Shown in pieces: positions 7,990 through 16,656 of a DNA stretch of 64,000 bases. The DNA comes from Halobacillus litoralis (lineage in GTDB: Bacteria; Bacillota; Bacilli; Bacillales; Halobacillaceae): NCBI RefSeq assembly GCF_009856445.1, contig NZ_WMFA01000001.1, positions 558,001 to 622,000 on the forward strand, read 5' to 3'. The notes beneath the pieces are model-generated. The model was not told the DNA's origin and made no database searches. It was given only the letters and a program-made list of their open reading frames with translations. The position numbers and the translations under genes were made by a program. Each line of letters opens with the position of its first letter. Within the stretch, counting starts at the first letter, position 1.

Positions 7990-8412
7990 ATGCTAGACAT
8001 ACAACAAATCAAAGAAATCATCCCACACCGTTATCCCTTTCTACTAATTGACCAAGTAGAAGAGATTGTAGAAGGTGAGCGTGCGGTCGGATACAAGAAT
8101 GTCACAATGAACGAACCCTTCTTCCAGGGGCACTTCCCCGACTACCCTGTCATGCCGGGTGTGTTGATCACAGAAGCGATGGCCCAAATGGGGGCTGTGG
8201 CCATGCTGAAAAAAGAAGAAAACCAGGGGAAACTCGCATTTTTCACAGGAATTGATAAATGCCGCTTCAAACGTCAAGTCAAGCCTGGTGACCGTTTGAA
8301 ATTGGAAGTAGAAATCGTCCGTTTGAAAGGTCCTGTAGGAAAAGGAAAAGCAACAGCTTCTGTCGATGGAGAAATTGCATGTGAAGCGGAAATCATGTTT
8401 GCTTTAAAATAA
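7990..8412 (+). CDS. fabZ: 3-hydroxyacyl-[acyl-carrier-protein] dehydratase FabZ
   Basis: Dehydrates 3-hydroxyacyl-ACP to trans-2-enoyl-ACP in type II fatty acid synthesis in the cytoplasm. It has 140 residues in a hot-dog fold. The active-site segment [19 protein letters not shown] contains the catalytic His and, 14 residues later, Glu. The N-terminus [20 protein letters not shown] is typical. ATG 7990 is preferred to ATG 7987 because AAAGGAG then lies seven bases upstream. The gene is the B. subtilis ywpB position near flhOP. A strong terminator follows. Confidence 0.96.
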   Translation: MLDIQQIKEIIPHRYPFLLIDQVEEIVEGERAVGYKNVTMNEPFFQGHFPDYPVMPGVLITEAMAQMGAVAMLKKEENQGKLAFFTGIDKCRFKRQVKPGDRLKLEVEIVRLKGPVGKGKATASVDGEIACEAEIMFALK

Positions 8413-8416
8413 TCAT

Positions 8417-8450
8417 AAAAAAGAACGCAGCGCCGGCTGCGTTCTTTTTT
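8417..8450 (+). terminator. Terminator after fabZ
   Basis: Symmetric hairpin AAAAAAGAACGCAG / CTGCGTTCTTTTTT around CGCCGG. The A/T flanks make it usable on both strands. Confidence 0.9.
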
Positions 8451-8649
8451 AGTATATGGCAGGATTGTGGAAGACTTGATTTCGAGACTTTCGTTGGAGT
8501 TTAGGGGCTCCGGGAAAAGGTTCGCTTTCCGTGGGCGAGTGATGAGCCTCCTCGAGCTGACGCTCTGCGGGGTCTCATCTACCACGCACTTCCCACAGGA
8601 GTCTCACCGTTTCCCTCCGCCCCTTTGCCATACGAGGTTCTCGAAACCC
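8451..8649 (+). repeat. Dispersed GC-rich repeat, copy A (type 1)
   Basis: Non-coding element of about 200 bp. It begins AGTATATGGCAGGATTGTGG, continues with TTTCGAGAC and the internal motif GATGAGCCTCCTCGAG, and ends CGTTTCCCTCCGCCCC then TTCTCGAAACC. The ends carry an inverted GTTTCGAGA-like sequence, as in a MITE. The same sequence recurs inverted at 17510-17730 (copy D) and, decayed, at 42187-42345 (copy E). A related type 2 version is at 8721-8930 and 16800-17336. Short open frames inside are not conserved genes. The 620-base gap between fabZ and the next gene consists mainly of copies A and B. Confidence 0.8.
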
Positions 8650-8720
8650 CTCTTATATTACCTTGCCTAAAATGTTATAAATCCTGTTTAAACCGCATTG
8701 ATATAGGATTCTCAACCATA

Positions 8721-8930
8721 AAAGCTCCTCTTGCTGGAAGGTAGTTTCGAGAGTTTCTTCCAGCAAGAGGGCGGAGGGGAATGGCGAGACTCCTGCGGGA
8801 AAAAAGTGCTTGGTGAGACCCCACAGGACGCAGTCCGAGGAGGCTCAGCGCGCTCCCGCGGAAAGCGATTCATCCCCCGCAGCCCCAACCCACCGCACAA
8901 ACGTCTCGAAACTGAGTCTTCCACAAACGG
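8721..8930 (-). repeat. Dispersed GC-rich repeat, copy B (type 2, inverted)
   Basis: Read on the minus strand it starts TTGTGGAAGACTCAGTTTCG, then GTTTGTGCGGTGGGTTGGGG, CGCTTTCCGCGGGAGCG, GCTGAGCCTCCTCGGACTG, and ends CAGGAGTCTCGCCATTCC...CTCGAAAC. It faces copy A across 70 bases of AT-rich spacer, so A and B form a large inverted pair. It is the intact version of the broken copy C at 16800-17336. Confidence 0.8.
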
Positions 8931-9033
8931 GAGCCTTACTGGAATAAGAAGATAGAAAAAAATTAGTTATATGGATGAACTTACAGAATATGGACATACT
9001 AGTTTGGGAAATCATTAAAAGGAGGAAACACCG

Positions 9034-9360
9034 ATGAAAGCATTACTTATGAAACTTTTGGTCGCGTTTTTTGCCGTATCCCTATTAGGAGCTTGTGCTT
9101 CTGAAGAAGAGCCTCAAGAAGACAACAACATGGAAGAAGAAAACAACAACGAAGAGGACAATATGGATGACGGTATGGATGAAGAGGGCGACATGGATGA
9201 AGAAGACAACATGGATGACGGTATGGATGAAGAAGGCGACATGAATGAAGAAGAAAAAGAAAAAGACAAAGAACAAGATGATATGACAGATGGTGAAAAT
9301 GGGGAAGACGGCATGACTGATGATGGAGCAACAACAGACGAAGAAAATAATAACGAATAA
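9034..9360 (+). CDS. Acidic low-complexity lipoprotein
   Basis: 108 residues. The first 21 form a lipoprotein signal (hydrophobic LLVAFFAVSLLGAC, lipobox LGAC with Cys21). The mature part consists almost only of Asp, Glu, Asn, Gly and Met. It contains two tandem copies of a 14-residue unit of the form NMDDGMDEEGDMDE. It would sit on the outer face of the membrane as a very negatively charged tether, which suits a high-salt organism. AGGAGG lies eight bases before ATG 9034 and a terminator follows. No family is recognised; the low complexity makes homology unreliable. Confidence 0.75.
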   Translation: MKALLMKLLVAFFAVSLLGACASEEEPQEDNNMEEENNNEEDNMDDGMDEEGDMDEEDNMDDGMDEEGDMNEEEKEKDKEQDDMTDGENGEDGMTDDGATTDEENNNE

Positions 9361-9363
9361 AAG

Positions 9364-9388
9364 AAAGCCGCATTCAGCGGCTTTTTTT
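9364..9388 (+). terminator. Terminator after the acidic lipoprotein gene
   Basis: Stem AAAGCCGC / GCGGCTTT with loop ATTCA and a T-run. The stop codon of the minus-strand small membrane gene lies inside this loop. Confidence 0.85.
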
Positions 9389-9541
9389 CATGGAAAGAAA
9401 GGTGGAAATGGCTATAATACATACTCCTCCAATGGTAAAAGTAGGGATGAGAAACCTTAAAATGGCTATGGGTTGGAGAAGGTAGAGACCTACTCCAATC
9501 ATAAATAAGGTGAATCCGCTTAAAGCCAGGCGTTTTTCGAT
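9374..9541 (-). CDS. Possible 55-residue membrane protein, start codon unclear
   Basis: Minus-strand open frame IEKRLALSGFTLFMIGVGLY... with two clear hydrophobic helices (about residues 8-24 and 31-50) and a basic end MKKSR. It is uninterrupted from 9553 down to the TGA at 9374. An AAGGAG at 9550-9555 is followed eight bases later by ATC (9541), not by ATG, GTG or TTG. The nearest standard start is ATG 9502, which would cut the first helix, and GTG 9550 overlaps the ribosome site. Either a non-standard start is used, or the start codon has been lost by mutation. No family is recognised. Confidence 0.45.
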   Translation of the reverse strand: MEKRLALSGFTLFMIGVGLYLLQPIAILRFLIPTFTIGGVCIIAISTFLSMKKSR

Positions 9542-9594
9542 GTAAACCACTCCTTAAAGTGAAGATAGTAGAATTCCCTTACTCTCTCCACTTT

Positions 9595-9774
9595 TTATCC
9601 TTTCAAATCAATCTGTCTGCCTAGGTGAGGGTGGGGAACGGATTGTTTAAGCATTTCGACCAATTGGTTCCCTTTCTCTTCGGTATCCCCTTTTACTTTA
9701 TCCATCAAAGCCAGACTGGATTGTTGCTTAAGGCTTGCTGTACTCATAGCCATGGATATTGCGGCGATGTCCAT
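9595..9774 (-). CDS. yjfB: YjfB-like putative motility protein
   Basis: 59-residue protein, MDIAAISMAMSTASLKQQSS at the start and HPHLGRQIDLKG at the end. It matches the pattern of the YjfB family (MDIA.LS...QQ..L....K and P.LG..IDL). Family members are found in flagellated Firmicutes and are co-regulated with motility genes; the molecular role is unknown. AAAGGAGGG lies just upstream of ATG 9774. It is too short to be noticed easily but is well supported by its ribosome site and ends. Confidence 0.8.
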   Translation of the reverse strand: MDIAAISMAMSTASLKQQSSLALMDKVKGDTEEKGNQLVEMLKQSVPHPHLGRQIDLKG

Positions 9775-9983
9775 CTTATCCCTCCTTTTCTTATACCATC
9801 GGTCGGTTCTTCATAAACTCAAGCAAGATTACGGACGAACTGGATCTTAGTCCGGATCTTTGAAAACCTTTGGAAAACGTTAAAATCTTATGTAGAATAG
9901 AAGTAGAAATATTCATAAAAACTTTACAATCAGGAGTTTTCAGGTTTCTCATGTGTGGAATAAGCGAATAGAGGTGATTATTG

Positions 9984-10604
9984 ATGAAATACAGAACGGC
10001 AAGCGACCTGAAAGATTTGATCTTGGAAGACTATGAAAAAGTGGTGAACCGGATTCCACTGGAAAAACTGGATGTGTATCTTTACCTGCACTCCGTCTTT
10101 CAGGATACTTATGTACCTGACGACACGCTATATCAATTCATCTTCCGGCATTTCTTCCGGCTGGACAACCCAAGTCTGACGAAGGAGTTTGAGACGTACT
10201 ATTTCAAACTGATGGAAGAACAACGTGGATATGAACGCCCGAACATCGTCCACATTACGAAAAGCCTTTACGAGGTGAAGAATCACAAGGGGAACCCAAC
10301 GATGCAGTTTCCATTAGCTGCTTCTATGCTGCATACCATTAATCCAAGTTTCCCAACCTATGATAGTGATATCGTGAAAGCCTTTGATTACTCATCCACA
10401 TACCATTTATCAGGCTTCGATAAAAAGATGAAGCGTTATATCGGACAGTATCAACATACATTCCGGACTTATGAAGAACTACTTGAAGATGAAGCACTGG
10501 AGCCTGTTTTTGCTCACTTTGATGAACGTTTTCCAGGCTATGAGCTTCCGAAAGTCAAAAAGCTGGATTTGATTGTTGCCCAGCTTGGTAATAACCTGCA
10601 GTGA
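9984..10604 (+). CDS. Uncharacterised 206-residue soluble protein
   Basis: I do not recognise this protein. It has no signal peptide or membrane helix and is rich in Tyr, Phe and charged residues. The central stretch FPLAASMLHTINPSFPTYDSD (about residues 112-132) resembles a short motif seen in several uncharacterised helical proteins, but too weakly to name a family. ATG 9984 is chosen over TTG 9981 because GAGGTGA lies six bases upstream. It stands alone, with a terminator directly behind it and a YjfB-like gene diverging upstream. Confidence 0.75.
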   Translation: MKYRTASDLKDLILEDYEKVVNRIPLEKLDVYLYLHSVFQDTYVPDDTLYQFIFRHFFRLDNPSLTKEFETYYFKLMEEQRGYERPNIVHITKSLYEVKNHKGNPTMQFPLAASMLHTINPSFPTYDSDIVKAFDYSSTYHLSGFDKKMKRYIGQYQHTFRTYEELLEDEALEPVFAHFDERFPGYELPKVKKLDLIVAQLGNNLQ

Positions 10605-10611
10605 AAAATAG

Positions 10612-10647
10612 AAAGCTGAACCTCTTGCATAGGTTCAGCTTTTTTTG
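10612..10647 (+). terminator. Terminator after the unknown 206-residue gene
   Basis: Stem AAAGCTGAACCT / AGGTTCAGCTTT, loop CTTGCAT, then a run of T. Confidence 0.9.
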
Positions 10648-10921
10648 TGAACTTTTTTATGCATTCGTTTATTGTGATAAAGCAAGGACGGGGGCAAGTA
10701 TGAAATGAATTCATTACCAAAATTAGTCACAATTTTGTCAATTTCGTAGGAATACTACAAGTTGCATTACAAATCGCGATTTAGTAACATTAATCGTAAT
10801 TATGACTACATGGTCAGTGCGTTTTTAATGGGTATCCTCTTGATCGCGAAGGGGAAAAATAATAGAAGTAGATAAAAGTCCGGGAGATTTACGAGAGTCT
10901 GATATGGAGAGGAAGTCTTAG
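10648..10921. promoter_or_regulatory. Regulatory gap before the RND efflux operon
   Basis: The 317-base non-coding stretch after 10604 holds the terminator and then AT-rich DNA. A weak promoter-like pair is TTGCAT (10762-10767) and TAACAT (10785-10790) with 17 bases between. The exact palindrome AAATCGCGATTT (10771-10782) lies inside that spacer and is a candidate operator. Nothing coding was seen. Confidence 0.4.
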
Positions 10922-12256
10922 ATGAAACGTTTGATTTTCATGTTCATGGTGCTCTTCTTTGTAACCGCTTGTAATCAGGAAGAAGCCAATGAAGAAATAG
11001 AGGAGCGGATCACACCGGTCAAAGTGGAGTCTGTGAAAAAAGAGGATTTTGTCGTGGAACGTAAACTGGTGGCCCGTGCAACGGCTGCTGATACTTCACC
11101 TGTTTTACCTGAAACCCCTGGAGAATTGGCGACCTTGAATGTTGCTAAAGGGGACAGAGTAGAAAAAGGTGAAACCGTAGCCGTCGTTCGTCCGGGAGGC
11201 AATGTAGATAATCAGGTGGAATTGCAGCAGATCGCCGTTCGCCAAGCTCAAACGCAGCTTGAAAATGCGCAAGTATCCAAAGAGCAGGCATCTGAAGGTG
11301 TTGAAAATGCGAAGGAGCAGGTTGACCTGGCCAAACAAGCCTCACAATCGCAGGCAAGTCAAACGGCTCAGGCAGCGGAAGCAGCGAAGCAACAATATGA
11401 ACAAGCCAAGCAACTGGCGGATGAAACGAAAAAATTAGCCGATGAAGGCACGATTCCCGATGCGCTCTATCAGCAAGCGAAGAATCGTGCAGATCAAGCG
11501 TATGCGCAATACCAGCAGTTAAATGGGCAGCAGCCTCAGTCTTCATCTGCAGTAGCACAAGCAGAAGCGCAAGTCGATCAGGCAGAACAACAATTGGAGC
11601 AGGCCCGTGTAGCGGTGGAGCAGGCAGAGCTTCAGGTAGAACAAGCCAATGTTCAATTGAACCAGGCTCAGGAACAAGCCGAAAATGAAGCAATTACTGC
11701 ACCTACATCCGGCGAAGTGTCGACAGTGAATGCAAGTGAAGGGGACATGGTCAGCAATCAACAACCACTTGCCACGATCGTCAGTCTTGATCCCATGACG
11801 ATTACCGCTTCCGTCACGGCCGATCAACTTTCCCTTTTTGAAAAAGGAGCGGAGCTGACCGTCGATCTTCCTTACCTGGAAGAACAGGTCGCCTCAACCG
11901 TAAGTTACGTTTCATCCGTTCCGGATGATACAGGACTCTACCCCGTTGAAGCGACCGTTAGTAATGGGGATGAAAAGATTAAACCAGGGATGATGGCGAC
12001 GTTCTTACTTCCTGAAAACGTTGTAGAAGATACGCTCATTGTCCCGACAGACAGCCTCATCGAACAAAATGATGAAACATTCGTTTATCAAGTAGTGGAT
12101 GAAAAAGCCGTCCAGGTTCTCGTTTCCGTTTTAGAGTCTCAGTCGGATTTCACAGCAGTGTCTGGAAACCTTCCTGAAGATGCGACGGTCATTACGACAG
12201 GACAGCTCACCTTGGAAGACGGGGATCAAGTGACCATCATGGAGGAGGATTCCTGA
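10922..12256 (+). CDS. RND efflux adaptor (HlyD/MFP family) lipoprotein
   Basis: 444 residues. A lipoprotein signal (lipobox VTAC, Cys19) anchors it outside the membrane. A biotinyl-lipoyl-like half (LPETPGELATLNVAKGDRVE) is followed by a long Gln/Ala-rich coiled coil of about 160 residues (roughly 95-255). The second lipoyl half (APTSGEVSTVNASEGDMV) and beta-barrel domain complete it. In Gram-positives such adaptors work with an RND pump in one membrane. The stop overlaps the start of the pump gene (TGATG), so they are one operon. The coiled coil is unusually rich in near-repeats of the form EQAxxxVExAxxQ. Confidence 0.88.
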   Translation: MKRLIFMFMVLFFVTACNQEEANEEIEERITPVKVESVKKEDFVVERKLVARATAADTSPVLPETPGELATLNVAKGDRVEKGETVAVVRPGGNVDNQVELQQIAVRQAQTQLENAQVSKEQASEGVENAKEQVDLAKQASQSQASQTAQAAEAAKQQYEQAKQLADETKKLADEGTIPDALYQQAKNRADQAYAQYQQLNGQQPQSSSAVAQAEAQVDQAEQQLEQARVAVEQAELQVEQANVQLNQAQEQAENEAITAPTSGEVSTVNASEGDMVSNQQPLATIVSLDPMTITASVTADQLSLFEKGAELTVDLPYLEEQVASTVSYVSSVPDDTGLYPVEATVSNGDEKIKPGMMATFLLPENVVEDTLIVPTDSLIEQNDETFVYQVVDEKAVQVLVSVLESQSDFTAVSGNLPEDATVITTGQLTLEDGDQVTIMEEDS

Positions 12257-15200
12257 TGAAGCTTGTTAACCTTTCCGTCAAACGACCTGTGGGAGTCATT
12301 ATGATTGTTGCTGCCATTCTTGGTCTCGGGTTTGTATCCCTCCGCAGTTTGACCATTGATTTGTATCCGGAAATTGACCTGCCGATCGCAGTGGTCTCGA
12401 CGTCCTATGAAGGAGCAGCCCCGCAGGAGGTCGAAAAACTCGTCAGCCGGCCAGTGGAGTCTTCCGTCAGCAGTATTGAAGGGCTCGAAGTGCTCCAGTC
12501 TCAATCACAGGCTGGGGCCTCGCTCGTTCTTATGCAGTTCAATACAGGGGTAAACCTTGACAGTACGCTTTTACAGGTCAGGGAAAATGTCGATCAGGTG
12601 ACCGGACTTTTACCAGAAGGCGCCTCTGATCCCAGTGTCCTCCGTTTTGATCCGCAGCAGCTGCCGATCATGACGGTAGGCTTGTCAGGAGATACACCGG
12701 ATGAACTCCAAAAAGTAGCAGAAAACCGGCTGGTTCCTTTTCTTGAACGGCAGGAAGGAGTCGCCTCTGTCAGCATAGAAGGCGGTCAGACAAAAGAAGT
12801 TCAAGTCCTGGTGGATCGGGCACAGATGGCTACATACGGCTTGGATTCTCAAACGTTGATTCAGGCGCTGAATGCAGCCAATCAGTCAGCCTCAGCAGGA
12901 ACCATCGAGAAAGGACAGAAGGATCTTCAAATCCGGATTGATGGAGAATTCAATTCTGTGGAAGATGTGAGAGAGACAAGAATTCAATCTCCTACAGGTG
13001 CCCAGGTGACGCTTGGACAAATTGCTGAGGTGAACGAAACGCTTGCCAATTCCAACACGATCAGCAAGGTCAACGGTTCATCTTCCGTTGTACTTTCCAT
13101 CTTGAAAAAGACGGATGCGAATACCGTTGAAACCGCCGATAACGTACGGGAAGCGATGGATGAGCTGGATGCCGACCTCCCGGAAGGTGTTGGCACAAAC
13201 ATCGTTCTGGATACATCAGAATTTATCAAAATCTCGATAAACAGTGTCGTATTGAACATTATCCTCGGCGGTATTTTTTCCGTCTTGATCCTATTGCTGT
13301 TTTTGAAAAGCATTCGTGCGACGCTCGTGATCGGGTTGTCGATACCGATTGCCATCATATCGACATTTACTCTCATGTACTTCACCGGTGAAACATTGAA
13401 TGTCCTGACGATGGGAGGACTTGCTCTCGGGATTGGAATGATGGTGGACAGCTCTATCGTCATTCTGGAAAACATCGTCAGCTACCGACAACGGGGATAT
13501 TCGATGGTCGAAGCGGCTAAACAGGGGGCGTCAGAGCTGGCGCCAGCTGTTGTAGCCTCTGCAACAACGACACTCGTCGTCTTTCTACCAATCATATTCG
13601 TAGAAGGTATCGCATCTGAATTGTTCACACCGCTTGCGTTGACGATCATGTTCGCGCTCATTGCTTCCTTAGCAGTGTCTGTGACTTTGATTCCTATGCT
13701 TTCTTCGAAACTGTTAACGAAATCCTTGAAAGAAGAGGGACGCCGGTACTGGTTTAACCGCTTTTTAGAAAAAGTGAATGATGGCTACCGCTCAATATTG
13801 AGATGGGTATTGAAATTCAGAAAAACGACCATCGCCATAACATTCGCCCTCATCGCAGGAAGTGTAGCCCTCATTCCTTTGATTGGAACAGAGTTCATTC
13901 CCCCTTCCGATCAAGGACAGGTGGAAGTTCGAGTGAACATGCCTGAAGGGACATCACTTGAAGAAACGGAAGCCCTCACTGAAGAGATTGATGTCAAGAT
14001 TGAAGACTATAGTGAGATTATAGATGTCAGCTATCTTTCTATTGGCGGAGGTTCGATGGGGAGCATCGGAAACGGCTCGTCTGACTTTGCTTCCTATACG
14101 ATTCAGCTTGTCGAACCTTCGAAGCGGGAAAAAACGACCCAGACCGTCATGGAGGAATTAAGTGATTCCCTCTCGGGCATACCAGGTGCTGAAATAGAAG
14201 TAAGTGAGTTGGATGCAGGTCTTGGAACGGGAGCACCATTGCAAGTGCAAATCAATGGTGGAGAATATGAAGTATTAGATGAACTGGCTGGCCAAGTCGC
14301 TTATTTGATGAATGAAATCGACGGGGTGCAGAATGCGACGTCATCGACGGATGAAGGACGTCCTGAAATGCAGATTGAAGTGGACCAGGACAAAGCATCT
14401 CAATACGGCCTGACCGAGCAACAAGTGATCAGTCAGGTGCAGATCGGTTTCAGTGGTCAAGTTGCGACCCGGTATCGAAATGGAACAGATGAAATTGATG
14501 TCCGTTTTATCCTTCCGGAAGATGAGCGGCAGACGATTGCAGATTTAGAAGGAATGTCGGTCCAGGCCCCGAATGGCACACTGATTCCACTCGCCACCAT
14601 TGCAGAGTTGAACCAAGTTCAGGGGCCTGTATCTCTGCTCCGTCAAAATCAACAGCCGCAAGTGAATGTGGAAGCGGAGATTTCGAATATTGATTTGGGT
14701 ACGGCAACAGAAGAAGTGCGGGCAGAGCTTGAGCGTCTGAACTTTCCTGATGGCTACTCTTATACCATTGGAGGACAGGCGCAGGATATGCAGGAAGCTT
14801 TCGGCGACTTGTCTCTTGCTTTGATTTTCTCGATCTTCCTTGTCTACGCCGTCATGGCGATACAATTTGAGAACTTTTTGTTCCCATTTATCATCATGTT
14901 CTCCTTACCGGCAACCATCATCGGAATTTCAGGGGGTCTATTTGTGACCGGTTTGCCATTCAGCTTGCCGGCCTTTGTAGGAATCATTATGCTCGCAGGG
15001 ATTGTTGTAAACAACGCCATCGTACTGGTCGACTACATCAACATCCTGAGACGGAAATCGTATGATCGTTACGAAGCCATTTTAGAGGCAGGACCTAACC
15101 GTCTGCGTCCCATCCTGATGACGACCTTGACGACAGTGCTCGGAATGGTCCCATTAGCGATTGGAATAGGCAGAGGTGCTGAAGCGCAACAGCCACTGGC

Positions 15201-15333
15201 GGTCACCATCATTTTCGGCCTGACCGTATCGAGCTTCTTCACGCTTGTACTCATTCCTGTCGTCTACACATACTTTGACGACCTGTCCAATAAAATCACA
15301 GGCTTCTTCCAAAAAAGAGCCCAAAAAGAATAA
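12256..15333 (+). CDS. RND multidrug/lipopeptide efflux pump (SwrC/AcrB-like)
   Basis: 1025-residue proton-driven exporter of the hydrophobe/amphiphile efflux family. It has the RND plan: helix 1 at the N-terminus (VGVIMIVAAILGLGFVSL), a large extracellular loop, helices 2-6 (from about 335), a second loop (about 550-850) and the last helices. The motif GLALGIGMMVDSSIVILENI in helix 4 carries the Asp of the proton relay. B. subtilis SwrC, which exports surfactin and supports swarming, is the closest named relative in type; the actual substrate is unknown. It is co-transcribed with the adaptor lipoprotein and followed by a palindrome terminator. Confidence 0.88.
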   Translation: MKLVNLSVKRPVGVIMIVAAILGLGFVSLRSLTIDLYPEIDLPIAVVSTSYEGAAPQEVEKLVSRPVESSVSSIEGLEVLQSQSQAGASLVLMQFNTGVNLDSTLLQVRENVDQVTGLLPEGASDPSVLRFDPQQLPIMTVGLSGDTPDELQKVAENRLVPFLERQEGVASVSIEGGQTKEVQVLVDRAQMATYGLDSQTLIQALNAANQSASAGTIEKGQKDLQIRIDGEFNSVEDVRETRIQSPTGAQVTLGQIAEVNETLANSNTISKVNGSSSVVLSILKKTDANTVETADNVREAMDELDADLPEGVGTNIVLDTSEFIKISINSVVLNIILGGIFSVLILLLFLKSIRATLVIGLSIPIAIISTFTLMYFTGETLNVLTMGGLALGIGMMVDSSIVILENIVSYRQRGYSMVEAAKQGASELAPAVVASATTTLVVFLPIIFVEGIASELFTPLALTIMFALIASLAVSVTLIPMLSSKLLTKSLKEEGRRYWFNRFLEKVNDGYRSILRWVLKFRKTTIAITFALIAGSVALIPLIGTEFIPPSDQGQVEVRVNMPEGTSLEETEALTEEIDVKIEDYSEIIDVSYLSIGGGSMGSIGNGSSDFASYTIQLVEPSKREKTTQTVMEELSDSLSGIPGAEIEVSELDAGLGTGAPLQVQINGGEYEVLDELAGQVAYLMNEIDGVQNATSSTDEGRPEMQIEVDQDKASQYGLTEQQVISQVQIGFSGQVATRYRNGTDEIDVRFILPEDERQTIADLEGMSVQAPNGTLIPLATIAELNQVQGPVSLLRQNQQPQVNVEAEISNIDLGTATEEVRAELERLNFPDGYSYTIGGQAQDMQEAFGDLSLALIFSIFLVYAVMAIQFENFLFPFIIMFSLPATIIGISGGLFVTGLPFSLPAFVGIIMLAGIVVNNAIVLVDYINILRRKSYDRYEAILEAGPNRLRPILMTTLTTVLGMVPLAIGIGRGAEAQQPLAVTIIFGLTVSSFFTLVLIPVVYTYFDDLSNKITGFFQKRAQKE

Positions 15334-15344
15334 CTTACATTTTT

Positions 15345-15387
15345 TGGTGTACCATGTCATCCAGATATTGGATGGCCTGGTACACCA
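15345..15387. repeat. AGGTCATCCA-family palindrome (copy 1), terminator-like
   Basis: Stem TGGTGTACCATGTCATCCA / TGGATGGCCTGGTACACCA with loop GATAT; two stem positions are mismatched or wobble. It is flanked by T-runs on the right and A/T on the left and lies after the RND pump gene, so it probably terminates it. It belongs to the six-member palindrome family. Confidence 0.8.
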
Positions 15388-15452
15388 TTTTTTTACATAT
15401 AATCTTTAACTTATTCTTTGGTGAAAGTGAAGAATACGTACAACTCGAGGCA

Positions 15453-15482
15453 AAATAAAAAAGCCTCCTTTACGGAGACTTT
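15453..15482 (-). terminator. Terminator of the PilZ gene (minus strand)
   Basis: On the minus strand, AAAGTCTCC, loop GTAAA, GGAGGCTTT, then TTTTTTATTTT. The stem includes the last codons and stop of the PilZ gene. Confidence 0.75.
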
Positions 15483-15841
15483 GTTTCCATGGGATCATCT
15501 TGAACAGCTTCAAGGGAATCCCCTAGCTCCTCAATGATCTCTTTTAGTTGATCTGGAAATTCAAATACGTGTACACCACACGTCATCTGCTGCTCTTCCG
15601 TTTTCATCCAAATGAGCCGGCCTTCAGCTGTGAAGGTCTTATTTTCAAAAATGAAGGTGAGAATCAACTCATCTTTCATCGACAATCCAGGTTGAGAATC
15701 ACAGGAAAAGCGTAATCCGTGCATACTGATGTCTTTCACTTCCATAGGCCCTGAAACATGGCTGGTGAATTTCTTGTTGTAAAAACCCGGGAGAGGTGTT
15801 TGGAATGGATATCGGAAGGGTTCATGTCTGCGTTCATTCAT
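15470..15841 (-). CDS. PilZ-domain protein (putative c-di-GMP binding)
   Basis: 123 residues. It shows the two PilZ signature elements: an N-terminal RRHEPFR (RxxxR-type) and DISMHGL (DxSxxG) about 37 residues in. These bind cyclic di-GMP in known family members. The rest fits the short beta-barrel. Such proteins couple c-di-GMP level to motility or exopolysaccharide. ATG 15841 is preceded by a GGAAGAGGG stretch. A CBS-domain gene lies upstream in the same direction, separated by about 90 bases. Confidence 0.8.
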   Translation of the reverse strand: MNERRHEPFRYPFQTPLPGFYNKKFTSHVSGPMEVKDISMHGLRFSCDSQPGLSMKDELILTFIFENKTFTAEGRLIWMKTEEQQMTCGVHVFEFPDQLKEIIEELGDSLEAVQDDPMETKSP

Positions 15842-15933
15842 GCTTACATCCCTCTTCCTTAACTAGGATAGTTTAATCATATCCTCTCAAAGGGGAACGT
15901 TCAATAATATTAGCTTTTTCATTTCGAAAAAAT

Positions 15934-16656
15934 TCAATCATCGTCCGTTTCACGTCTGTCAACTTTAATTAAATCCCATGTTGTTACAATTCCCATCGGC
16001 ATATCATCTGGGCTTCCCGTTTCGGTCAAAATAACGGCTTTCAGTTTACGATTTTCATTTAAACTTCTCTCGAACCGCTCTTCCAAGTCAAATACAGTCG
16101 CACCCGCTTTTAAAAATTCTACACTACGATCCTTTTCAACGGGGAGGACGTCAGAAGCGCAAATATTTTCGAGAACGATTCTTCCATTCGGATGATTTTG
16201 CGATAACCAGCGGACGATCCCGTCATTCGTAAGTAAACCGGAGAAAGCGCGGTCCTTAGTATAAATAGGGAATTGTGAAATCCCGTGTTGGTCGAAAGCC
16301 TCCATCACATGGCTGAGCGCTGTATCTTCTTTAAAATAGAGGACGGGACGAGTGGCGAATTCCAGGGCTTCCGGTGGTTGGTCAAGCGTTCGTTTAATTC
16401 GTTTCAAGGCCATTACAACGTCTTCATGAGGAGTGGCGATGAAATAGTCTCCACTGATTCTTTCGTGGACGATGGCATTTCTGAGTTTCGCATACTGCTT
16501 CAACTGATCGAAGTGGATACGGATGACGCTATGTTTCAGTTTGGAACGCTGAAGAAGCTCCACAAAATTATCATTTTTCGGGAAACCATTCAGTTCTTTC
16601 AAATGTTGATGGATCTGGTTGAATGTAACTTCAAACTGCTCCACAATGTCATTCAT
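15934..16656 (-). CDS. CBS-domain protein
   Basis: 240-residue cytoplasmic protein. The first 95 residues are helical and charged. Two CBS motifs follow: one around PVLYFKEDTALSHVMEAFDQ...SQFPIY and one around DVLPVEKDRSVEFLKAG, ending MGIVTTWDLIKV. CBS pairs usually bind adenine nucleotides and control a partner, but no enzymatic domain is attached here. I chose ATG 16656 (MNDIVEQFEV) because GGAAAAGG lies eight bases upstream, whereas GTG 16665 touches that site. Partner and function are unknown. Confidence 0.78.
   Translation of the reverse strand: MNDIVEQFEVTFNQIHQHLKELNGFPKNDNFVELLQRSKLKHSVIRIHFDQLKQYAKLRNAIVHERISGDYFIATPHEDVVMALKRIKRTLDQPPEALEFATRPVLYFKEDTALSHVMEAFDQHGISQFPIYTKDRAFSGLLTNDGIVRWLSQNHPNGRIVLENICASDVLPVEKDRSVEFLKAGATVFDLEERFERSLNENRKLKAVILTETGSPDDMPMGIVTTWDLIKVDRRETDDD

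Noticed and set aside
8467-8955. Open frames of 60-103 codons inside the GC-rich repeats on both strands
   Set aside because: They follow the repeat sequence, differ in frame between copies, lack ribosome sites and have biased Pro/Ser/Arg composition. They are by-products of the repeat.
9047-9422. Minus-strand frames of 63-108 codons opposite the acidic lipoprotein gene
   Set aside because: They are the antisense of GAA/GAT-rich codons, giving Phe/Leu/His or Ser/Pro runs, with no ribosome site.
11145-11693. A 182-codon minus-strand frame opposite the RND adaptor gene
   Set aside because: Antisense of the Gln/Ala-rich coiled coil; no ribosome site and no recognisable domain.
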